Notes: generated from the letters alone by a model not told the origin. Positions 53,036 to 62,139 are shown, counted from the first letter of the stretch. The stretch: 64,000 bases of DNA from Winogradskyella sp. (GCF_013213835.1 NZ_JABSSU010000010.1:29933-93932); one strand, 5' to 3'. Translations and numbers: made by a program.

Positions 53036-55453
53036 ATGGTATTTAAAAAATCACTTCTTTTTTGCTTAGCTCTTTTAGCTTTAAGTTTTAAAATACACTC
53101 ACAAGTATTTGAACCAGTAAAATGGGAAACGACTGTTGAGAAGATTTCAGATGAAGAGTACGATTTAATCTCAACGGCTACTATAGATGCTGGTTGGCAC
53201 TTATATTCTCAAAATGTACCAGATGGCGGTCCAATTCCAACAACGTTCACGTATGTAGAAGATTCAGGTTTTGGTTTAAAAGGTAATACTGAAGAAGCGA
53301 AAGGACATACAGTAGATGACCCTGTTTTTGGAATGAAAGTAACCTTTTTTGAAAACAAAGCACAATTTAAGCAACGCATAACATTGGTGAATAAAGAATT
53401 ATCGCTAGTTAAAGGTGAAGTTGAGTTTATGGTATGTGATGACACCAAATGTTTGCCACCAAATTATGTGGATTTAGTTTTTAAAATACCAGCTCAGAGT
53501 GAAGATTTAGCTACAGATAAAATAGCGTCATCAGGTTTGTTTGAAGTAGATTCGTCAGGATTAAATCAAGGCATAGTTAATCCAGTAACGTGGAGTACAG
53601 CAGTAGAGAAAATATCTGATAATGAATTTGTTTTAGTATCTACAGCATCTATTGAAAAAGGCTGGAAATTATACTCGCAAAATGTACCTGAAGGTGGACC
53701 AATACCAACAGAGTTTAATTATGAGATAGTTGAGGGTTCAGAATTGGTAGATAAGACATCTGAAGGAAAAGGGAAAGAGGTTGAGGATAAGATATTCAAC
53801 ATGAAGATTAAGTTCTTCAAGGATAAAGCGGAGTTTAGACAGGTAATAAAGATTACGGAACCTAATCTAGCAAATCTTAAAGGTGAGGTAAGTTTTATGG
53901 CTTGTGATGATAGGCAATGTACGTCACCAACCTATGTAGACTTAATTTTTGATTTAACGAAAACTTCAGTTGCTGAAGCTTCGGATATTTCAGAGAATGA
54001 TTCTTCAAAAAAGGATTCAGAAAGAGGATTATGGTCTATCTTTTTTGTTGCGTTTCTCTCAGGGTTCTTAGCCTTATTAACACCATGTGTGTTTCCTATG
54101 ATACCAATGACAGTAAGCTTCTTTATAAAGCAGAGTGAATCTAAAGCGAAAGGTGTTAGAAATGCAATAATTTATGGGTTATCAATTATTGTTATCTATG
54201 TTTTATTAGGTACCATAATTACAGCCATTTTTGGTGCAGATGCTTTGAATGCTCTCGCTACTAATGTTTGGTTTAATCTCATTTTCTTCTTGCTCTTAGT
54301 GGTATTTGCAATCTCATTCTTAGGTGCTTTTGAAATTGTTCTACCAAACTCATGGGCAAATAAAGCAGATAGACAAGCGGATAAAGGAGGACTTATTGGT
54401 ATATTCTTTATGGCATTAGCATTGGCTATTGTTTCTTTTTCTTGTACTGGGCCAATTGTAGGTACAATTTTAGTAGAAGCAGCTTCTAAAGGTGGTGTTG
54501 CGCCAGTAATAGGTATGTTAGGGTTTTCAACTGCAATAGCATTACCATTTGCATTATTTGCTGCATTCCCAGGTTGGTTAAATTCATTGCCAAAATCTGG
54601 AGGTTGGTTGAATACGGTAAAAGTTGTTCTAGGGTTTTTAGAATTAGCATTAGCCTTTAAATTTCTATCCCAAGCAGATTTGGTATTACAACTACATTTC
54701 CTAGAACGTGAAGTCTTCTTAGCCATTTGGATAGCAGTATTTGGTGCATTAGCCTTATACCTATTTGGAAAAATTAGACTACCTCATGATTCACCATTAA
54801 CTCATATTTCGGTAGGAAGATTAATGTTAGGATTAGTAACCTTGTCATTTACAATATATATGATTCCAGGACTTTGGGGTGCGCCATTAAATTTAATAAG
54901 TGCATTTCCACCGCCAATGGATTACAGCGAATCACCATATGGTGTAGGAAATTCTAAAGGTGGCGGATCATCTTCAAATAGTCATGCAGATTTACCAGAT
55001 GGAGCGCATTTGTTAGCACCGCATGATATACTTGCATTTAATGATTATGATAAAGGTTTGGCTTATGCAAAAGAAGTCAATAAACCTGTGATGATTGATT
55101 TTACGGGTTGGGCATGTGTTAATTGTAGAAAGATGGAACAGAATGTTTGGGCGAAAGATAAAGTTCTAGGAATTTTAAAAAATGATATTGTACTGATTTC
55201 ACTATATGTTGATGATAAAAGACCTCTTGAAGAAGATGAAATCACGGAGTCTCAATTAAGACCTGGAAAAAAGTTAAGATATATTGGTCAAAAATGGAGC
55301 GAGTTACAAACCGTAAAATATAAGACTAATACACAACCTTTTTATGTGTTAATGGATCATGATGAAACTAATCTTCTAGATCCAGTTGGTTACACACCTG
55401 ATGTCGACGATTATCACGATTGGTTAAAAGAAGGTATTGGCACGTTTAAATAA
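53036..55453 (+). CDS. DsbD-like thiol:disulfide interchange protein with duplicated N-terminal domain
   Basis: 805 residues. Signal peptide (LLFCLALLALSFKIHSQ). Two tandem DsbD-alpha-like periplasmic domains, about 20-155 and 180-310, both with GWxLYSQNVPxGGPIPT and both ending FMxCDDxxC..P.YVDLIF. Eight or so membrane helices follow, with ALLTPCVFPMIPMTVSFF and VSFSCTGPIVGTI (the paired Cys of DsbD-beta). The C-terminal thioredoxin-like domain has FTGWACVNCRKMEQNVW (CxxC). It passes electrons from cytoplasmic thioredoxin to periplasmic proteins. The duplication of the alpha domain adds a second thiol acceptor compared with E. coli DsbD (one copy). It fits with the TlpA and redoxin genes upstream. 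Confidence 0.95.
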   Translation: MVFKKSLLFCLALLALSFKIHSQVFEPVKWETTVEKISDEEYDLISTATIDAGWHLYSQNVPDGGPIPTTFTYVEDSGFGLKGNTEEAKGHTVDDPVFGMKVTFFENKAQFKQRITLVNKELSLVKGEVEFMVCDDTKCLPPNYVDLVFKIPAQSEDLATDKIASSGLFEVDSSGLNQGIVNPVTWSTAVEKISDNEFVLVSTASIEKGWKLYSQNVPEGGPIPTEFNYEIVEGSELVDKTSEGKGKEVEDKIFNMKIKFFKDKAEFRQVIKITEPNLANLKGEVSFMACDDRQCTSPTYVDLIFDLTKTSVAEASDISENDSSKKDSERGLWSIFFVAFLSGFLALLTPCVFPMIPMTVSFFIKQSESKAKGVRNAIIYGLSIIVIYVLLGTIITAIFGADALNALATNVWFNLIFFLLLVVFAISFLGAFEIVLPNSWANKADRQADKGGLIGIFFMALALAIVSFSCTGPIVGTILVEAASKGGVAPVIGMLGFSTAIALPFALFAAFPGWLNSLPKSGGWLNTVKVVLGFLELALAFKFLSQADLVLQLHFLEREVFLAIWIAVFGALALYLFGKIRLPHDSPLTHISVGRLMLGLVTLSFTIYMIPGLWGAPLNLISAFPPPMDYSESPYGVGNSKGGGSSSNSHADLPDGAHLLAPHDILAFNDYDKGLAYAKEVNKPVMIDFTGWACVNCRKMEQNVWAKDKVLGILKNDIVLISLYVDDKRPLEEDEITESQLRPGKKLRYIGQKWSELQTVKYKTNTQPFYVLMDHDETNLLDPVGYTPDVDDYHDWLKEGIGTFK

Positions 55454-55456
55454 ACT

Positions 55457-56185
55457 TTATTTTTCAAAATAAACTTGTTCAAAAGGTACTCTAAAGCGTG
55501 GACCATAGATGCCTTTATCATCTCTTATACCACAACCAATAACCATATTTACCTCAGCACTTCGAGGTAAATCTAGTACTTGTTTGACTCTTAAGGTATC
55601 ACTGCCTTCCATAGGACAAGTATCATAGCCAATGGCCGCCATACTAGTCATAAAGTTTTGCGCTGCCAAACCTGCACTTTTATGAGCAACAATACGCATA
55701 TCACTCTGTCGTACTTGTCTGTAGACAGGTTTAAAGAGGCCAATAACTTGAAATACCATAAATTTAATGTAACCAAGTATCCCTAAAAAATCGAAATAAA
55801 TAGTAGGAATTAGCTTTGTATAATAACTCAAAGCCATTTTTTTACGTTTGATTTCACGTTCTGTTAGGTCTTCTTTGTCAAATACTTTATTCAGAAAATC
55901 GATATTGGCTTTAGCACGTTTTTTCCATAAGTCTTTCCTTGCTACAACAACTACTAATTGTTTTGCAGTTTTTGCAGCACTTTGATTAAAACATGCTTGT
56001 GCTAGTTGTTTTAAAGTTTCAGGATTAGTGACATGGTAAAATTCCCAGAGTTGAAGATTACTACTTGTTGGTGCTAAGGATGCATTTACCAAACACTGTT
56101 TTACTTTTTTTGTGTCTAGAACATCCTCTTTATAAACTCTTGTAGAACGTCTGTAAGCAATAGCTTCTGAAACTGTTTTTTCCAT
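55457..56185 (-). CDS. nitroreductase-family protein
   Basis: 242 residues. The FMN-binding N-terminus is AIAYRRSTRVYKEDVLDTKKVKQCLVNASLAPTSSNLQLWEFYHV; SAGLAAQNFMTSMAAIGYDTCPMEG is the second conserved block. These flavoenzymes reduce nitro compounds, quinones or iodotyrosines; the substrate cannot be told. The middle (residues about 100-150) is longer than usual, with Arg/Lys and then YFDFLGILGYIKFMVFQVIG, a hydrophobic insert. It converges on the DsbD gene with three bases between stops. Confidence 0.9.
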   Translation of the reverse strand: MEKTVSEAIAYRRSTRVYKEDVLDTKKVKQCLVNASLAPTSSNLQLWEFYHVTNPETLKQLAQACFNQSAAKTAKQLVVVVARKDLWKKRAKANIDFLNKVFDKEDLTEREIKRKKMALSYYTKLIPTIYFDFLGILGYIKFMVFQVIGLFKPVYRQVRQSDMRIVAHKSAGLAAQNFMTSMAAIGYDTCPMEGSDTLRVKQVLDLPRSAEVNMVIGCGIRDDKGIYGPRFRVPFEQVYFEK

Positions 56186-56271
56186 ATTTAAATTTTGAGT
56201 TAAACAAAATACAAGATTAGATTATAATAATAAATTCAATTTTCAATTTAAAGCTTATCTTGAGCTTCATA

Positions 56272-57258
56272 ATGAAAAACGAAACCATAGATTATATCAA
56301 TATAGGTCTTATAATTTTAGCGTTTGTTATAGCTGTATTTTTACCTTTTGAGCTCTTTTTGTTTTCATATGCTTTTTTAGGACCATTACACTATCTCACA
56401 GAGATTAATTGGTTAGATGATAAAAACTATTTTTTAAAATCGAGAAATCAAGTATATCGTGTTTTTATCATGATAGCGTGCTCGGTGGCTGCCTTTCCTT
56501 TTCTTCGTTATATAGATAATGATTTTATTCAATTGTTAAGTTCTAAAAAGTCTATTATTTTCTTTACGCTTTTTGTCTTTTCTGTAGGGTTACTTTTTAT
56601 TACTAAGTTAAAACAGTTGTTTGTCGTATTTTTAGGAAGCATTATAATAGGGTTGGTATGCTTTCTTCTTGTGCCTAAAATTGTTATAGCAATGGGCATG
56701 TTTCTTCCAACTTTGCTTCATGTTTATGTATTTACATTACTTTTTATGATATATGGCATGCTTAAGAGTTATTCTAAAGCAGGAATTATAAGTGTAGTTT
56801 TATTGATTGCGGTTCCTGTGGTATTAATTTTTATAGATATTGTGCCTTCTACATATAAAATTTCAAAGTTTACCGAAGATACTTTCATTAAAAGTGGTTT
56901 TTTATCACTTAACACTACAGTTGCTGGACTAATTGAAGAGATAGATAAATCTAAGATTGCACTAACGACTTCGGTAATTGTAAAAGTACAAGTATTTATT
57001 GCCTTTGCGTATACCTATCATTATCTCAATTGGTTTTCAAAAACATCTATAATAGGATGGAAGAAAAGCATCACAACTACAAGGATGAAATATATTATTG
57101 GAATCTGGTTATTTTCTGTTGGAATTTACCTTTATGATTACAGTACAGGTCTTTTTGTATTATTCTTTTTAAGCCTTTTACATGTATTTTTGGAGTTTCC
57201 ATTGAATGCCGTAACCATAAGAGAGGTTTTAAAAGCTTTAGCTAGGGTAAAGAATTAA
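56272..57258 (+). CDS. polytopic membrane protein with conserved-looking His residues, unknown function
   Basis: 328 residues from the ATG at 56272 (TTG four codons earlier is rejected). About nine hydrophobic helices. His residues lie inside or at the ends of helices in motif-like strings: YAFLGPLHYLTEINW, LPTLLHVYVFTLLFMIYG, FAYTYHYLNWFSKTSIIGW and LLHVFLEFPLN. Such spacing resembles membrane di-iron or metal enzymes (Blh-type carotene dioxygenases and desaturases) but the exact motifs do not match any I know. Without homologues I leave it unassigned. Confidence 0.75.
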   Translation: MKNETIDYINIGLIILAFVIAVFLPFELFLFSYAFLGPLHYLTEINWLDDKNYFLKSRNQVYRVFIMIACSVAAFPFLRYIDNDFIQLLSSKKSIIFFTLFVFSVGLLFITKLKQLFVVFLGSIIIGLVCFLLVPKIVIAMGMFLPTLLHVYVFTLLFMIYGMLKSYSKAGIISVVLLIAVPVVLIFIDIVPSTYKISKFTEDTFIKSGFLSLNTTVAGLIEEIDKSKIALTTSVIVKVQVFIAFAYTYHYLNWFSKTSIIGWKKSITTTRMKYIIGIWLFSVGIYLYDYSTGLFVLFFLSLLHVFLEFPLNAVTIREVLKALARVKN

Positions 57259-57271
57259 GAATTCACAAACG

Positions 57272-57310
57272 ATTTGAACATGTCCTGTACATTAAAGAAC
57301 ATGTTCAAAT
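57272..57310. terminator. long perfect hairpin between convergent genes
   Basis: ATTTGAACATGT (57272-57283) pairs with ACATGTTCAAAT (57299-57310), 12 bp, loop 15. The U-tract is weak. It probably ends both the membrane-protein and the reductase transcripts. Confidence 0.6.
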
Positions 57311-57332
57311 TACTTGCAAAATGATGTATATG

Positions 57333-57983
57333 TTATTTGGACTTTAAAAGTTTAAAGGCATGATTCCATTTGTTGTCTCTAAATCCTGGGATACACCATA
57401 AAATACATAACTGTTCAATTACGTTACTGGCTTTTGCTGTGCCCATATCTTCAGCTTCAAAACCAAACTGTTCTACAATCTCGGCAACTTCACTTTTTGC
57501 ATCTGTATTATTACCAGCAATAAACATTGTTGGTTGACTTTCAAATTCTGGGTTGACCATAAGAGCACTTCCAATAGTGTTGAATGCTTTCACAAAGTTA
57601 GCTTCCGGCACGATATCTTGTAATTCTTCCATTAAGGATTTATCCTTTTCAGTGAAAAATTTTAATACACCATCTTCTGGTGCAACATCCGAAATAGGGT
57701 TTGTGGCATCTATAATCGTTTTATTCATCAAATCTTTTTTGTCTAAAGATTTTATAACATCTTTTGCTGCTGTACCTTTAGTTGCAAGTATTAAAATATC
57801 CCCAAATTTTGCAGTTTCGTCAACACTTCCTAGTTGTGCATTTTCCCCTAATTGGTTTTTCCATTCTGAGAGTTTATCTGTATTTCTGGTGCCGAGCATA
57901 ATGTTGTGGTTGTATTTTACAAAACCTTCACCCAATGATTTTCCTACTGTACCAGAACCTATGATTCCTATTCTTTTCATCAT
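57333..57983 (-). CDS. NADP/F420-dependent oxidoreductase-like Rossmann protein
   Basis: 216 residues. N-terminus RIGIIGSGTVGKSLGEGFVKYNHNIMLGTRN has a GxGxxG Rossmann fold with Arg after strand two (NADP preference), as in F420H2:NADP reductase (Fno)-like proteins. Then TIIDATNPIS and ANFVKAFNTIGSALMVNPEF. These proteins occur in bacteria that lack F420, so the cofactor partner is not established. The second ATG (57980) is also possible. It is followed upstream in the same direction by an SDR gene 24 bases before, likely one operon. Confidence 0.88.
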   Translation of the reverse strand: MMKRIGIIGSGTVGKSLGEGFVKYNHNIMLGTRNTDKLSEWKNQLGENAQLGSVDETAKFGDILILATKGTAAKDVIKSLDKKDLMNKTIIDATNPISDVAPEDGVLKFFTEKDKSLMEELQDIVPEANFVKAFNTIGSALMVNPEFESQPTMFIAGNNTDAKSEVAEIVEQFGFEAEDMGTAKASNVIEQLCILWCIPGFRDNKWNHAFKLLKSK

Positions 57984-58007
57984 TTTAGTTTTTATTGATA
58001 ATTTTTT

Positions 58008-58739
58008 TTACCAGGCAATAGTTTGACCTAAATGTTCAAACTGAGCTGTTTTTTCAGAAGTGTCAAGCGCTAAATCTACAATTGTTCTAGCGCCTTGTTT
58101 TACTGTAAGTGGTGCATGCTCAGTACCTAAGTCTGTCTGTACCCCACCTGGATGCGCAGAGTTTACTTTTATCTTATCGTTCTTTAAAGCTGCTGCTAAG
58201 TGAATGGTATAAGAGTTAACCGCTGCTTTTGAGGCATTATAAGCAAATGGTTTTACTTGATAATAATCAGACTTTGGATTATTTGCTTCTTCTAAAGAAC
58301 CTAATATACTCGAAACATTTACGATGTTTCCTTGCGCACTTTTCTTAATAAGTGGTACCAATTGTTGTGTAAGGTCAACAAGACCAAAGAAGTTTGTTTC
58401 AAAGGTATTTCGTAAGATGTCTTGTGTTAAGGAATTTACACTATCCGCATCCCAACTTTCTTTAGCATGAATCATCCCAGCATTGTTTACTAAAATATCG
58501 AGCTGGTCATAGTTCTCACTAATGGTTTTTACAGCATCTTTAATGCTGTCTGCACTTGCCACGTCCAATTGAACAAATTCGGCGTCAATGCCTTCATTTT
58601 TCAACTGTGATACGGCGTTGTTTCCACGTTCTTCATTTCGTGCACCTACGAGCACTTTAATTCCATTTTGTCCTAATTCTTTCGCAGTTTGGTATCCTAA
58701 ACCTTTGTTTGCGCCTGTTACTAATGCTACTTTTTTCAT
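58008..58739 (-). CDS. short-chain dehydrogenase/reductase
   Basis: 243 residues. Classical SDR signature: VALVTGANKGLGYQTA (TGxxxGxG), VNNAGMIH (NNAG), catalytic Ser in NVSSILGS, YxxxK in PFAYNASKAAVNSY, and SAHPGGVQTDLG. Arg after strand two (GARNEER) suggests NADP. The substrate is unknown. It carries the same palindrome upstream as marR, so it is probably a target of that regulator. Confidence 0.95.
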   Translation of the reverse strand: MKKVALVTGANKGLGYQTAKELGQNGIKVLVGARNEERGNNAVSQLKNEGIDAEFVQLDVASADSIKDAVKTISENYDQLDILVNNAGMIHAKESWDADSVNSLTQDILRNTFETNFFGLVDLTQQLVPLIKKSAQGNIVNVSSILGSLEEANNPKSDYYQVKPFAYNASKAAVNSYTIHLAAALKNDKIKVNSAHPGGVQTDLGTEHAPLTVKQGARTIVDLALDTSEKTAQFEHLGQTIAW

Positions 58740-58761
58740 AATTTGAATATTTATTTTAATG

Positions 58762-58775
58762 TTTGTACATACAAA
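58762..58775. promoter_or_regulatory. MarR operator, copy at the SDR gene
   Basis: TTTGTA-CA-TACAAA, perfect 6-bp arms, 23 bases upstream of the SDR ATG (58739). The 18-base stretch with flanks (ATGTTTGTACATACAAAT) is identical to the copy upstream of marR. Confidence 0.75.
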
Positions 58776-58794
58776 TAAGTATGTTTCAATTTTT

Positions 58795-59223
58795 TTACTG
58801 CTCTATCATGGTGTAAGCTTGATGTATGTCGTCAGTTAATTTATCTGCTACTTCTTTTCCCAGTATGTCTGTGTATTGACGGTATAAACTTTGCCACGCA
58901 GTTTTTAAAACTGGTCTTAGTGCCAAAGCATTTTCAGTAGGAAACACTTCTGTAGCACGACCTTTAGATTTACGCTCTAGTAAACCACGATATTCCATTT
59001 TTTCTATAAGACGAGTTACAGTAGATGGTGTAAGTTGCATTTGGCAACTTATGGCTTTTGGTTGTATACCTGGTGATTCATTAACAGTCATAAGTAAAAA
59101 AGCATATGAAGTAGATAAACCAGTAGGTGCAAAAGCTTCATCAGCCATTTTAGTCATTACACGTGCAAACGCATTTGCAGAATGGTATAAACAATTACAA
59201 TATTTTGATTTGGTGCTTTCCAT
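58795..59223 (-). CDS. MarR-family transcriptional regulator
   Basis: 142 residues from the ATG at 59223. An in-frame ATG at 59259 lies upstream of the -7 element and inside the operator, so it cannot be the start of the main transcript. Winged-helix body: LLMTVNESPGIQPKAISCQMQLTPSTVTRLIEKMEYRGLLERKSKGRATEVFPTENA, a typical MarR DNA-binding domain with wing. Cys residues in KYCNCLYH near the N-terminus could sense oxidants (inference). It is divergent from nothing close and upstream of SDR-reductase operon. Confidence 0.93.
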   Translation of the reverse strand: MESTKSKYCNCLYHSANAFARVMTKMADEAFAPTGLSTSYAFLLMTVNESPGIQPKAISCQMQLTPSTVTRLIEKMEYRGLLERKSKGRATEVFPTENALALRPVLKTAWQSLYRQYTDILGKEVADKLTDDIHQAYTMIEQ

Positions 59224-59234
59224 GATTGAGTGTA

Positions 59235-59263
59235 CAAATATAAAAAAATGTTTGTACATACAA
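59235..59263 (-). promoter_or_regulatory. marR promoter TTG-N18-TATATTTG
   Basis: -7 TATATTTG (59235-59242) and -33 TTG (59261-59263), spacer 18. The operator copy 59251-59264 covers the -33 box and spacer, so a bound regulator would block RNA polymerase: autorepression. Confidence 0.7.
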
Positions 59264-59264
59264 A
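59251..59264. promoter_or_regulatory. MarR operator, copy at marR
   Basis: TTTGTACATACAAA, identical to the copy at 58762-58775. A further half-site TACAAA lies at 59233-59238, overlapping the -7 box. Confidence 0.75.
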
Positions 59265-59291
59265 TAAAATAATTTTTAAATAAATTTAATT

Positions 59292-60635
59292 TTAAAAAAC
59301 TAGGCTAAATACAGTGCCTTCTCCTTCAATACTTTTTACTAAAATTCGACCTTTATGAAGTAGCATAATTTGTTTACAAAGACTCAGGCCAATCCCACTG
59401 CCAGTAGCTTTACTGGTAAAAAATGGTACAAAGATATTTTCTAAGATATCTTGAGGAATTCCAGAACCGTTGTCATAAATTTTAATAACAATATCTCTAT
59501 TTTTATTTTGTGTAGCTTGTACTTTTATTTGGGCATCTTCTTTGTGCTTGCAAGCGTCAACAGCATTCAATAATAGATTTATAAGAACTTGCTCAATAAG
59601 ATGTGTGTCAATATCCAACTCTAGTTTTGGCCCAGAAATAGTGAAGTCTATTTCAATATTTTTAGCTTTTATTGAAGGTGCCATTAATAACTGAATATTA
59701 TTAAATAGCTCTGATATTCTTACTCTTTCTAAGTTGAGATTTGTGACCTTACTTAAACTACGGTAAGTCTTGGCAAACTTTAATAATCCTTCGCTTCTAT
59801 TTTTTATGGTTTTAATTCCGGAATTTAAGTCCTCAAGCTCAAGATTAGATGCATCAGGGTTTTCTATTGCCAATTGCAAATTTGATTGTAAAGTGTCCGC
59901 TAATGAAGAAATTGGTGCTATGGAATTCATAATTTCATGTGTCATAACACTCAATAATTTCTTCCATGATTCTGATTCATTTTTGTTTAAGGTATCATCA
60001 ATGTTTTGTATTACTATTAATTTGAAAGCATCTTCTTCAACTTGAAAAATGGTGTCTGATATTAAAATCTTAAGATTTTCGTTTTGAAGTGCTACAGATA
60101 TTGAATTTGGTGTTCTGTAATATGTTTCAAAAATAGTACTGAATAGTTCTGGTTTTCTATTCTCAACAAACCTGATGTTTTTAAATGAAGGCAAATCTAA
60201 AATCTCACCAAAAGAATCGTTAGACCAAAGTACATTACCGTCATCTAAATTAAATGCGATAATGCCAATATCTACCATTTCTAAAATTTTCTGGAGATAA
60301 ACATATTGCGCTTGGTTTTGAGAGTTAATTTCTTTTATGGTTCTGTTAATTTCATTGAAACCTTTATATAGAAATCGAATATCCTTAGGACCTCTATCTT
60401 CAGGAAACCATCTTGAAAAATCTCGGTATTTGACGGCTTCAAAAAAATCATCCATAGCCACAAATCTTCTTTTAACAAAGGTGTAAGTATTTATAATAAG
60501 ATAAACAATACTTAAACCAACAAGCACTAAATAAGTGGTCATATCATTGTTAATAAGGTAAACGAGACCAAAAATAAGGCCAATTAAAAGCGCGATTCTA
60601 AAGTATAATCTAAGTATGTAGCCTTTATAGTTCAT
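59292..60635 (-). CDS. NtrB-like membrane sensor histidine kinase
   Basis: 447 residues. Two membrane helices near the N-terminus (YILRLYFRIALLIGLIFGLVYLI and YLVLVGLSIVYLIINTYTF) with almost no periplasmic part, a PAS-like domain (VDIGIIAFNLDDGNVLWSN), HisKA with SVMTHEIMNSIAPISSLADTL and HATPase with LLNAVDACKHKED, YDNGSGIPQD and GSGIGLSLCKQ. It overlaps the sigma-54 activator gene by 11 bases and is its probable kinase. Together they face the HlyD/MacB genes. Confidence 0.94.
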   Translation of the reverse strand: MNYKGYILRLYFRIALLIGLIFGLVYLINNDMTTYLVLVGLSIVYLIINTYTFVKRRFVAMDDFFEAVKYRDFSRWFPEDRGPKDIRFLYKGFNEINRTIKEINSQNQAQYVYLQKILEMVDIGIIAFNLDDGNVLWSNDSFGEILDLPSFKNIRFVENRKPELFSTIFETYYRTPNSISVALQNENLKILISDTIFQVEEDAFKLIVIQNIDDTLNKNESESWKKLLSVMTHEIMNSIAPISSLADTLQSNLQLAIENPDASNLELEDLNSGIKTIKNRSEGLLKFAKTYRSLSKVTNLNLERVRISELFNNIQLLMAPSIKAKNIEIDFTISGPKLELDIDTHLIEQVLINLLLNAVDACKHKEDAQIKVQATQNKNRDIVIKIYDNGSGIPQDILENIFVPFFTSKATGSGIGLSLCKQIMLLHKGRILVKSIEGEGTVFSLVF

Positions 60636-61977
60636 ACTTTTCTAATCGACGGTAAAGTGCAGCTCTCGTAATTCCAAGTTCCTTTGCAGATTTAGAAACG
60701 TTGCCTTTGTGTTTTTCTAACACCATCTTAATGGTGTTTTTCTCAACATCATCTAAATTAAGACTTGTTGATTCAATAGGCTTTGATGTGGTTGTGCGTT
60801 CTATAGTGGAAAAAACTAAATCCTCAGGTTTTAAAACATTACCATCTGTCATTATTACAGCACGTTCTAGAACGTACTGAAGTTCTCTCACGTTGCCAGG
60901 AAAGTCATGCTTTTTAAGTTTTGAAATAAATCCTGAATCAAAAGAAAATGCACTTTTATTGTATTTTTCAGCATAAACAGCAACAAAGTGATGTGCCAAT
61001 TCCGTAATATCAGTGCCACGTTCTCTAAGCGGAGGAATTGTAATATCAACAGTATTAATTCTGTATATAAGGTCTTTTCTAAACTTTTTTTCGTCTGCAA
61101 GAGACTTTGGATCTTCATTAGTTGCACATATAAGTCTAATATCAATAGGGATAGCTTTGTTTGATCCTAATGGATTCACTTCTCTATTTTGTAAAACAGT
61201 GAGAAGTCTTACTTGCTGTCCTAGCGAGATATTTCCAATTTCGTCCAAGAATAAAGTGCCGCCATTCGCCGCTTCAAAACGACCTTGACGATCTTCATTG
61301 GCACCTGTAAACGCCCCTTTTTTATAACCAAAAAGTTCACTTTCAAATAACGTAGAGGTTAATGCTCCAACATCAACCTTTATAAACGGTTTGTGTTTTC
61401 TATTTGAATTATCATGTAATGCTCTTGCAATTAGATCTTTTCCAGTGCCGTTTTCACCTAAGATTAGAACATTGGCATCTGTAGGTGCAACTTTTTTAAG
61501 TTTCACAAACACATCATTCATAGAATCACTACTACCAATAATTTCAATGCTATTAGATGAAATATTTTGCTTAGTTTTTGAACTGGATTTTTTACTGCCG
61601 ATTATTGAGCTGATGGTCTCTACAAACTTTTCATTCTTCCACGGTTTCATCAAAAAATCTGACGCACCTTCTTTTAGACTCCGTATGGCAAGATCAATAT
61701 CAGCATATGCGGTCATCAAAATAACAGAAAGCTCAGGTTTTAATCTCTTTATTTCATTCAACCAAAAAATACCTTCATTTCCTGTATTCACTAATCCACT
61801 AAAATTCATATCTAGAATGACAGCATCTAACGAATATTTATTAAGATGAGAATGGATATTATTAGGATTTTTTTCAACGATAACCTCTTTCACTAATGGT
61901 TTAAGGAGTAATCGTAATGCATTAAGAACATCTGCGTCGTCGTCAACCACTAATATGCTTGCATTTTTTAAAACCAT
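60625..61977 (-). CDS. sigma-54-dependent response regulator (NtrC family)
   Basis: 450 residues. Receiver with ASILVVDDDADVLNALRL and the Asp in DAVILDMNFSG; AAA+ domain with Walker A GENGTGKDLIARALHD, the sigma-54 contact loop KKGAFTGANEDRQGRFE and Walker B GGTLFLDEIGN; Fis-type HTH at the end (GNVSKSAKELGITRAALYRRLEKYEL). All key residues are intact. It is likely the activator of the divergent adaptor/ABC genes, which have a sigma-54-like promoter with upstream palindromes. Confidence 0.97.
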   Translation of the reverse strand: MVLKNASILVVDDDADVLNALRLLLKPLVKEVIVEKNPNNIHSHLNKYSLDAVILDMNFSGLVNTGNEGIFWLNEIKRLKPELSVILMTAYADIDLAIRSLKEGASDFLMKPWKNEKFVETISSIIGSKKSSSKTKQNISSNSIEIIGSSDSMNDVFVKLKKVAPTDANVLILGENGTGKDLIARALHDNSNRKHKPFIKVDVGALTSTLFESELFGYKKGAFTGANEDRQGRFEAANGGTLFLDEIGNISLGQQVRLLTVLQNREVNPLGSNKAIPIDIRLICATNEDPKSLADEKKFRKDLIYRINTVDITIPPLRERGTDITELAHHFVAVYAEKYNKSAFSFDSGFISKLKKHDFPGNVRELQYVLERAVIMTDGNVLKPEDLVFSTIERTTTSKPIESTSLNLDDVEKNTIKMVLEKHKGNVSKSAKELGITRAALYRRLEKYEL

Positions 61978-62048
61978 GAATACAATATTACGATTTTATT
62001 TTAAGGTCAAAAAGCTAATAATATTAAAAGTGTATATGATGTTGTAAG

Positions 62049-62064
62049 TGTACATTATCGTACA
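62049..62064. promoter_or_regulatory. possible activator site: TGTAC-N6-GTACA
   Basis: Perfect 5-bp arms between the divergent regulator and adaptor genes, 75-90 bases upstream of the -24/-12 element, a usual distance for an enhancer-binding protein. Confidence 0.5.
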
Positions 62065-62065
62065 T

Positions 62066-62090
62066 AAAGTGTATCAAAAACGGACACTTT
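62066..62090. promoter_or_regulatory. possible activator site: AAAGTGT-N11-ACACTTT
   Basis: Perfect 7-bp arms immediately next to the preceding palindrome. Together they may form a tandem site for the adjacent NtrC-type protein. Confidence 0.5.
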
Positions 62091-62139
62091 CATCTTGGTT
62101 AAAATTAGTAAATATCTAAAAAACAATAAGTTATGTTTT

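Noticed and set aside
59224..59259. Upstream ATG at 59259 as the marR start
   Set aside because: It lies inside the operator and upstream of the -7 box TATATTTG, so the transcript would not include it.
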